Shown piece by piece: positions 59,610-64,000 of a stretch of 64,000 nt of DNA; position 1 is the stretch's first letter, and every line of letters starts with the position of its first letter. Both the position numbers and the translations under genes were made by a program. The DNA lies in assembly GCA_035765045.1 (NCBI GenBank), contig DASTYI010000034.1, forward strand, positions 1 to 64,000, read 5' to 3'. The notes beneath the pieces are model-generated. The model worked only from the letters and a program-made list of their open reading frames with translations, searched no databases and was not told where the DNA came from. The DNA is from Iamia sp035765045. Its GTDB lineage: Bacteria > Actinomycetota > Acidimicrobiia > Acidimicrobiales > Iamiaceae.

Positions 59610-59891
59610 TCAGCGGCGGTCGGACCAGAAGGATCCGCCCGCGCCGGGCGGGGGGCGGAGGAGGCGGCGCCGCAGCCAACGGCGGACGAGGGCGAAGGCC
59701 ACGGCGACGGCGGCGAAGAAGGCGGCCACGGCGAGCAGCCCGGGGCCGAGGGCGTCGATGGCGTTGGCCCCGCCGCCGACGAGGAGGACGAACGGCACCA
59801 GCACGATCACGGCGACCAGGACGAGACCGGCGCGGCTGGGCGACGAGGGTTCGGGGTCGTCCCACTCGTCCCAGTCGTCCCACTCGTCCAC
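59610..59891 (-). CDS. small membrane protein, unknown function
   Basis: 93-aa protein beginning with a striking acidic/aromatic stretch (MDEWDDWDEWDDPEP). Two hydrophobic helices follow (LVLVAVIVLVPFVLLV at about 22-37 and LLAVAAFFAAVAVAFALV at about 51-68), then a basic tail (RRWLRRRLLRPP). The layout puts the acidic N-terminus and the basic C-terminus on the same side of the membrane, probably inside. I know no family for it. It lies 20 bp from the end of the next large membrane protein gene and is probably co-transcribed. Confidence 0.6.
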   Translation of the reverse strand: MDEWDDWDEWDDPEPSSPSRAGLVLVAVIVLVPFVLLVGGGANAIDALGPGLLAVAAFFAAVAVAFALVRRWLRRRLLRPPPGAGGSFWSDRR

Positions 59892-59910
59892 GCCCCACGA
59901 GGCTACGGGC

Positions 59911-62900
59911 TCACCGGAGGCGGGCGAAGGCGTCCCGGGCGTGGCGCAGGTCCTGCCGGCGCTGCTCGAAGGTGGCGCCGACGACGAGCAGGACGAGGCC
60001 GGCGACGGCGAAGGTCACGTACCGGGGCAGGTCGACGCCGACCGGGCCGAGGTGGCGGACGGCGAGGGTGGCCACGGCCCCCGCCCCCACCGCCAGCGGG
60101 GCCTGGAGCCGGGCCGTCGCCCCCCAGACCGCTACGGCGGAGCCGACGGCGACCACGGCGACGGTCCGCACCGGGCGGGGGTCGAGCACGGCCAGGACGG
60201 TGGTGGGACCGGCGGCCGTGAGCAGGCCGATGCCGTAACGGGCCCACGATCCGAGCGGGCGTGCGGTCCGGTCCCGATCGCCGGCCACGCGCCCGACGAG
60301 CAGGGCCCATGCCGCCAGCGGCAGCGTGTAGGCCTCGACCACGGCGATCCCGGCGTCGCCGGCCTCGACCCACGCCAGCAGCACGGCGCTCGCCGTCGCC
60401 ACCATCCACGCCGATCGCCGGCGGGGGCGGACGGCGGCGCCGGCCGCGGTCACGCCGACCAGGACGAGGAACGGGCTCGCCGTCGCCAGCGAACCGGTGC
60501 CGGCCCCGGCGAGGAGCGGGGCGAGGCCGAGGGTCACGGCCACCATGAGGTCGACCACGTCGGCGGCGAGCACGAGCCCTCGCCGCTCGAGCAGCACCGC
60601 CGCCGCCGACACGGCGCTCGCCGCCACCGCCACGGCCAGCAGGCCGTCGGGTCCCGATGCCCCCAGCACCCAGGCATCGAGGCCCACGCCGGCGAGCAGC
60701 ACGGCCACGGCGGCACCGACCCACGCCGCGGCGTCGGGGCCCTGTCGGACCACGGCCTCGACGGCGAGACCGCCGACGGCCGCGCCGACCACGATCGTCC
60801 AGGCGACGGTCCCGGGCGCCGATCCCAGGGCGAAGGCGGTGCCGACCAGCACGGTCACCGCCGACCCGGCCAGCAGCTCGGGGTGGCGCGGACGCACCCG
60901 GATCACCAGGGCGAGCGCCACCACCACGGCGATCGACCCGACGACCGTGACCCCGACGGTCAGGCCGACCGCCACGGGCACGACGACGAGGGCGGCCAGG
61001 GCGACGAGGCCGCCGAGCGCCCGACCGACCCTCCCGTGCACGAGGGCCACCGCGCCGGCGAGCACGGCCGCCCCGGCCAGCTGGGCCACGGCCGCCCATC
61101 CCGGCGGAGCCAGGCCGGCCGTATCGAGCGCCGGGCGCAACCAGTCGGCGACGGCCACGTCGGCACCGACGCCGGGGGCGACCATGGCCCGGTCGAGGAG
61201 GGCGGCGACGAGGGCGAGCGCGGTCCGGGCGGGCACGACGGCCAGGGCCGCCCCGGCGACGAGGGCGACGCCCGTCGGGACGAGCCACGGCCGGTCCTCG
61301 TCGACCCGGTCGAGGACGCCGGACACCGTGGCCACGAGGGCGGCGGCGGCCAGGACGACGGCGACCCACCCGTCGGCCCCGAGGCCGCCGGCGCCGAGCG
61401 CCACCGCCAGCAGGAGCGGCACCACGGCCGCGCCGAGCCCGGCGCCGGTCGCGGCACGGTCCCAGCCACCGCGCCGGGCGGCGCCGAGGGCCACGCCGGC
61501 CAGGGCGACGAGGAGGACGACGGCGCCCGCCGGGCCCCGCACCGGCGTGGCCAACCAGCCGGCCAGGCCGACCGTCGTCGCCCCGGCCACGGCGAGCACC
61601 CACGCCGTCACCCCACCACCCGCCAGCACGGTGCGGGTCGGGCCTCGGCCCACGACGCTGACCAGCACGGCGGCGACGACGGCCTCCGCGGCCAGGGCGA
61701 CCACGACGACCGACGGCGGGACCACACCGACGACCGCCAGCGGCACGGGCAGGAAGGCGAGACCGGCACCTGCCGCGCCGAGGGCGCGCCGCCCGATCAC
61801 CCGGCCGACCCCGATCGAGGCCACCGCCAGGCCGGCCAGGACGAGCACGGCACCGACCCGCGGGCCCGGCACGTCGGGGGCGGCGCCGATCTCGACCGCG
61901 ACCTGGAGGAGCGTGCCCGACGCGGCGACGATCCAGCAGGCGACGCCGCCCGCCCGGGCGACCCCCGCCTCGACGGTCCCGAGACGTCCGGTGGCAGCCA
62001 AGGCGACCACCGCCTGCGTCGCCGTCACCGCAAGCGTCACCTCCACCGACCCGGAGCCGGCCGCCAGCAAGAGGCCCGGGAGGAACGCCACCGCCGCCCC
62101 GACGCCCCCGATGACGGCCACCCGGGGGCGGAGCCGGGCGACGACGATCGACGCCACGGCCAGGGCGGCGAGGACGAGCGCCGGACCGGTGGGCGGACCG
62201 CCGTCGGCCAGCCGACCGAGCGCCAGGGCCAGGAGCCCCGTCGCCGCGGCCATCCACCCGATCCCCCCGCCAGCGGCGGCCACCACCCGCTCGCCACCGC
62301 TCGCCCGGCGGTCGCCCGCCCACCCGAGGGCCACGACACCCTCGACGGCGAGGACGGCCAGCACGAGGAGGGCCGATCCGGACCCGCTCGCCAGCAGCAG
62401 CGCCGGGACGAGCGCCAGCGCCAGGCCGGCGCCACCGACGACGTCGACCGATCGACCGGTGCCGAGCCGGCGGGCGCCCACGATCGAGGTGAGGGCCAGC
62501 CCGGCCAGGACGGCTGCCGGTCCGACCGGGTGGGCGACGGGGTCGACGGCGAGCCCGGCCCCGGCGAGGGCCAGCGCGCCCCCGACCGCCGCGCCCCAGG
62601 AGACGGTGGCGCCGACCAAGGCCACCGGTCGCTCCGAGCGGGACCCGCCGAGCCGGGCGGCGACGACACCCCCGATCCCGGCCTGGAGGGCGAGGGCGGC
62701 GACCGCCGCCAGGGGCCGGCCGCCCGAGGCCGCCACCACCAGCGGGGTGAAGGCGAGCGCCCCGCCGGCGAGGACCGGTACCCGGATGCCGCTCCACCGA
62801 CCGACGGCGACCAGACCGGCGGACACCACGGCGATGCCGACGGCCACGACCCACCGATCGGCGACGATGCCGTCGAGCCCGACCCGGCCGACCTGGACGT

Positions 62901-63642
62901 CGGCCAGCCCCAGCGCCACGCCGACGGCGCCGAGCGACTCGGCGGTGGCCACGAGCCCTCGACGCCGGCAGGCGACGGCCGCACCGAGGACGACCCCGGT
63001 GAGCGCCACGACCAGGGCGCCCTGCGCCCACGCCGCCAGGGCCGACCAGGACACGGCGGCGAACACCGCCACCGCGGCGACCAGGCTCAACGCCCCCAGC
63101 CCGACCAGCACCTCCGCCGCCGTGAACGACGGTCGTGACCGGGACCCCGAGGGCGCGGCCGGGAGGGGCGGTGCCTGACCCGGTCCGCCGTCCGGGTCAG
63201 GCACCGGGCCGCTCGCGGACGGATCGCTGGGTGGCGGGTCCGCAGGGGCCTCGGCCGACACCGGTTGCCGGCGGGCTGCGGACCGGTCGCCGGGGGGCGG
63301 CTCGAGGGGGCCGGCAACCGACCTCGGGCCCGGGCCACCGGGCGCGGCCTCCGTCGAGGCCGGTGGCGGAGCGGCGGGGGCCGGGGCGGGGCGAGGGTCG
63401 GGGGCGAGGAGGCGCTGGACGAGGTCGTTGCGGATGCGGCAGAGGTCGAACAGGTTGTGGTCGACGCGCCAGAGGGTGGCGCCGTCCTCACCGGTGAACG
63501 AGGCGCCGCACGTGGTGCAGCGGGGACCGCTCAAGCGGGCCGAGCAGATCGGGCAGGTGGCCGTCGACGGCGGCGGGAACGACAGGGTCCGGGGCACCCG
63601 TCCACCGTCCGCCCCGGGTCGGGGCGGCGGGACCCGGTGCAC
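59911..63642 (-). CDS. SCO7613-like polytopic membrane protein with zinc ribbon
   Basis: About 1243 aa. Residues about 28-48 hold a zinc ribbon, CPICSARLSGPRCTTCG. Residues 50-170 are Pro-rich and disordered. From about residue 175 to the end there are some 35-40 alternating hydrophobic helices rich in Ala, Val, Leu and Gly with short polar loops, ending in a basic, probably cytoplasmic helix (FEQRRQDLRHARDAFARLR). This matches actinobacterial SCO7613 C-terminal-domain membrane proteins, whose role is unknown. The start is uncertain: GTG 63642 is taken; GTG at 63597 (VPRTLSF) is possible. The opposite strand is also open over most of its length, but only this strand gives a coherent membrane profile. 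Confidence 0.72.
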   Translation of the reverse strand: MHRVPPPRPGADGGRVPRTLSFPPPSTATCPICSARLSGPRCTTCGASFTGEDGATLWRVDHNLFDLCRIRNDLVQRLLAPDPRPAPAPAAPPPASTEAAPGGPGPRSVAGPLEPPPGDRSAARRQPVSAEAPADPPPSDPSASGPVPDPDGGPGQAPPLPAAPSGSRSRPSFTAAEVLVGLGALSLVAAVAVFAAVSWSALAAWAQGALVVALTGVVLGAAVACRRRGLVATAESLGAVGVALGLADVQVGRVGLDGIVADRWVVAVGIAVVSAGLVAVGRWSGIRVPVLAGGALAFTPLVVAASGGRPLAAVAALALQAGIGGVVAARLGGSRSERPVALVGATVSWGAAVGGALALAGAGLAVDPVAHPVGPAAVLAGLALTSIVGARRLGTGRSVDVVGGAGLALALVPALLLASGSGSALLVLAVLAVEGVVALGWAGDRRASGGERVVAAAGGGIGWMAAATGLLALALGRLADGGPPTGPALVLAALAVASIVVARLRPRVAVIGGVGAAVAFLPGLLLAAGSGSVEVTLAVTATQAVVALAATGRLGTVEAGVARAGGVACWIVAASGTLLQVAVEIGAAPDVPGPRVGAVLVLAGLAVASIGVGRVIGRRALGAAGAGLAFLPVPLAVVGVVPPSVVVVALAAEAVVAAVLVSVVGRGPTRTVLAGGGVTAWVLAVAGATTVGLAGWLATPVRGPAGAVVLLVALAGVALGAARRGGWDRAATGAGLGAAVVPLLLAVALGAGGLGADGWVAVVLAAAALVATVSGVLDRVDEDRPWLVPTGVALVAGAALAVVPARTALALVAALLDRAMVAPGVGADVAVADWLRPALDTAGLAPPGWAAVAQLAGAAVLAGAVALVHGRVGRALGGLVALAALVVVPVAVGLTVGVTVVGSIAVVVALALVIRVRPRHPELLAGSAVTVLVGTAFALGSAPGTVAWTIVVGAAVGGLAVEAVVRQGPDAAAWVGAAVAVLLAGVGLDAWVLGASGPDGLLAVAVAASAVSAAAVLLERRGLVLAADVVDLMVAVTLGLAPLLAGAGTGSLATASPFLVLVGVTAAGAAVRPRRRSAWMVATASAVLLAWVEAGDAGIAVVEAYTLPLAAWALLVGRVAGDRDRTARPLGSWARYGIGLLTAAGPTTVLAVLDPRPVRTVAVVAVGSAVAVWGATARLQAPLAVGAGAVATLAVRHLGPVGVDLPRYVTFAVAGLVLLVVGATFEQRRQDLRHARDAFARLR

Positions 63643-63676
63643 CCCCCATGGGGGCCTGGGGGGCGCCCCGACGGAG

Positions 63677-64000
63677 TCAGGCGGGGGTGAGCTCGGGCTC
63701 GGGGGCGGCGACCTCGGCCCGGGTGGGCGTGCCGGGCTCGGTCACGGCCCGCTCCGCCTCCTCGGCCTCGGCCCAGCGCTCGGCCAGCCGGCGCCCCGCC
63801 CGGCCGATCCGGTCGACCCGCTTCACCAGGCGGGCCCGGGCCTGCTCGGCCTCGGGGGTGAGGCCCTCGAGGGCCTCGATGTCCCAGTGCCGCAGCACGA
63901 CGGGCACGAGGATCTGCTCGTGGTGGACCTGGAGGTCGTAGATGCCCGCCTTGGCGATGGCCAGGGCGTGGCTGGCGAAGTCGACGATGCCGGTGCCGGG
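63677..64000 (-). CDS. acyl-ACP desaturase, C-terminal part (cut by window edge)
   Basis: The last 107 residues of a protein whose start lies beyond the window. The frame is open to 64000. YDLQVHHEQILVPVVLRHWD followed by IEALEGLTPEAEQARARLV and an Arg-rich helix (RIGRAGRRLAERWAEAEE) resembles the C-terminus of stearoyl-ACP-type desaturases (FA_desaturase_2, such as mycobacterial DesA proteins). The di-iron motifs would lie upstream and cannot be checked. It would introduce a double bond in ACP-bound fatty acids. Confidence 0.62.
   Translation of the reverse strand, partial: PGTGIVDFASHALAIAKAGIYDLQVHHEQILVPVVLRHWDIEALEGLTPEAEQARARLVKRVDRIGRAGRRLAERWAEAEEAERAVTEPGTPTRAEVAAPEPELTPA

Noticed and set aside
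59572..63138. A 1188-codon plus-strand frame opposite the large membrane protein.
   Set aside because: Translation is polar, Gly/Arg/Asp/His-rich and featureless; the minus strand gives a zinc ribbon and regular membrane helices.
63643..63654. CCCCCATGGGGG palindrome as an operator or terminator.
   Set aside because: It is a simple run of C then G with no loop, at the start of the membrane-protein gene; not distinguishable from base composition.

Overview
The window is very GC-rich, uses many GTG starts and is densely packed with overlapping genes. It carries an F420-dependent (Ddn-type) nitroreductase homologue, PadR and TetR regulators, a SCO7613-like membrane protein and an acyl-ACP desaturase. 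This points to a chromosomal segment of a high-GC actinobacterium. A member of the Acidimicrobiia is my best guess, but that is inference from gene content only.

Layout. 0-5.4 kb: a coupled hisS-hisZ-hisG operon on the minus strand, then divergent plus-strand genes for a PrmC-related methyltransferase and a TadA-like deaminase. 5.4-12.7 kb: housekeeping and catabolic genes. These are a PadR regulator with a palindromic operator, a metallo-beta-lactamase-fold hydrolase, a DUF1772 membrane protein, dGTPase, a Ddn-like protein, a VOC protein, an acyl-CoA dehydrogenase, an enoyl-CoA hydratase and a divergent TetR regulator. 12.7-15.9 kb: a two-gene McrBC-like cassette in which the AAA+ partner carries an N-terminal GIY-YIG nuclease-like domain and the second protein ends in a PD-(D/E)XK nuclease domain. 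15.9-26.3 kb: one gene for a roughly 3440-residue secreted, probably sortase-anchored surface protein made of DUF11 and SdrD-B-like repeats. 26.5-30.1 kb: a regulator with two TetR-type DNA-binding domains, a decayed and an intact aminoglycoside-phosphotransferase-like gene, and a frameshifted GNAT acetyltransferase. 30.3-32.4 kb: an AbiE-like toxin-antitoxin operon extended by a small MNT-type nucleotidyltransferase, with a near-ideal operator over its promoter.

32.6-59.6 kb looks like an integrated genomic island. At its right end are an intact tRNA-Arg(ACG), a tyrosine recombinase and an excisionase-like protein. At its left end is a 36-bp direct repeat (33/36 identical) of the 3' half of that tRNA. 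The cargo is almost entirely defence-like and all on the minus strand: a RelE-fold/UvrD helicase fusion with an EcsC protein, a complete class 1 DISARM operon (drmD-drmMI-drmA-drmB-drmC), a single-chain GmrSD-like type IV restriction enzyme, and a coupled four-gene operon of an unknown protein, two paralogous BrxD-like (DUF2791) ATPases and an Lhr/BrxHI-like helicase. That last operon lacks the PglX, PglZ and BrxC of a true BREX system.

59.6-64 kb returns to chromosomal genes: a small membrane protein, a large polytopic zinc-ribbon membrane protein, and the 3' end of an acyl-ACP desaturase gene cut by the window edge.

The best candidates for undescribed biology are the GIY-YIG/McrB + PD-(D/E)XK pair, the BrxD-BrxD-BrxHI operon with its unknown first protein, and the RelE-UvrD fusion. 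All function statements are homology-style readings of the sequence made without database searches.
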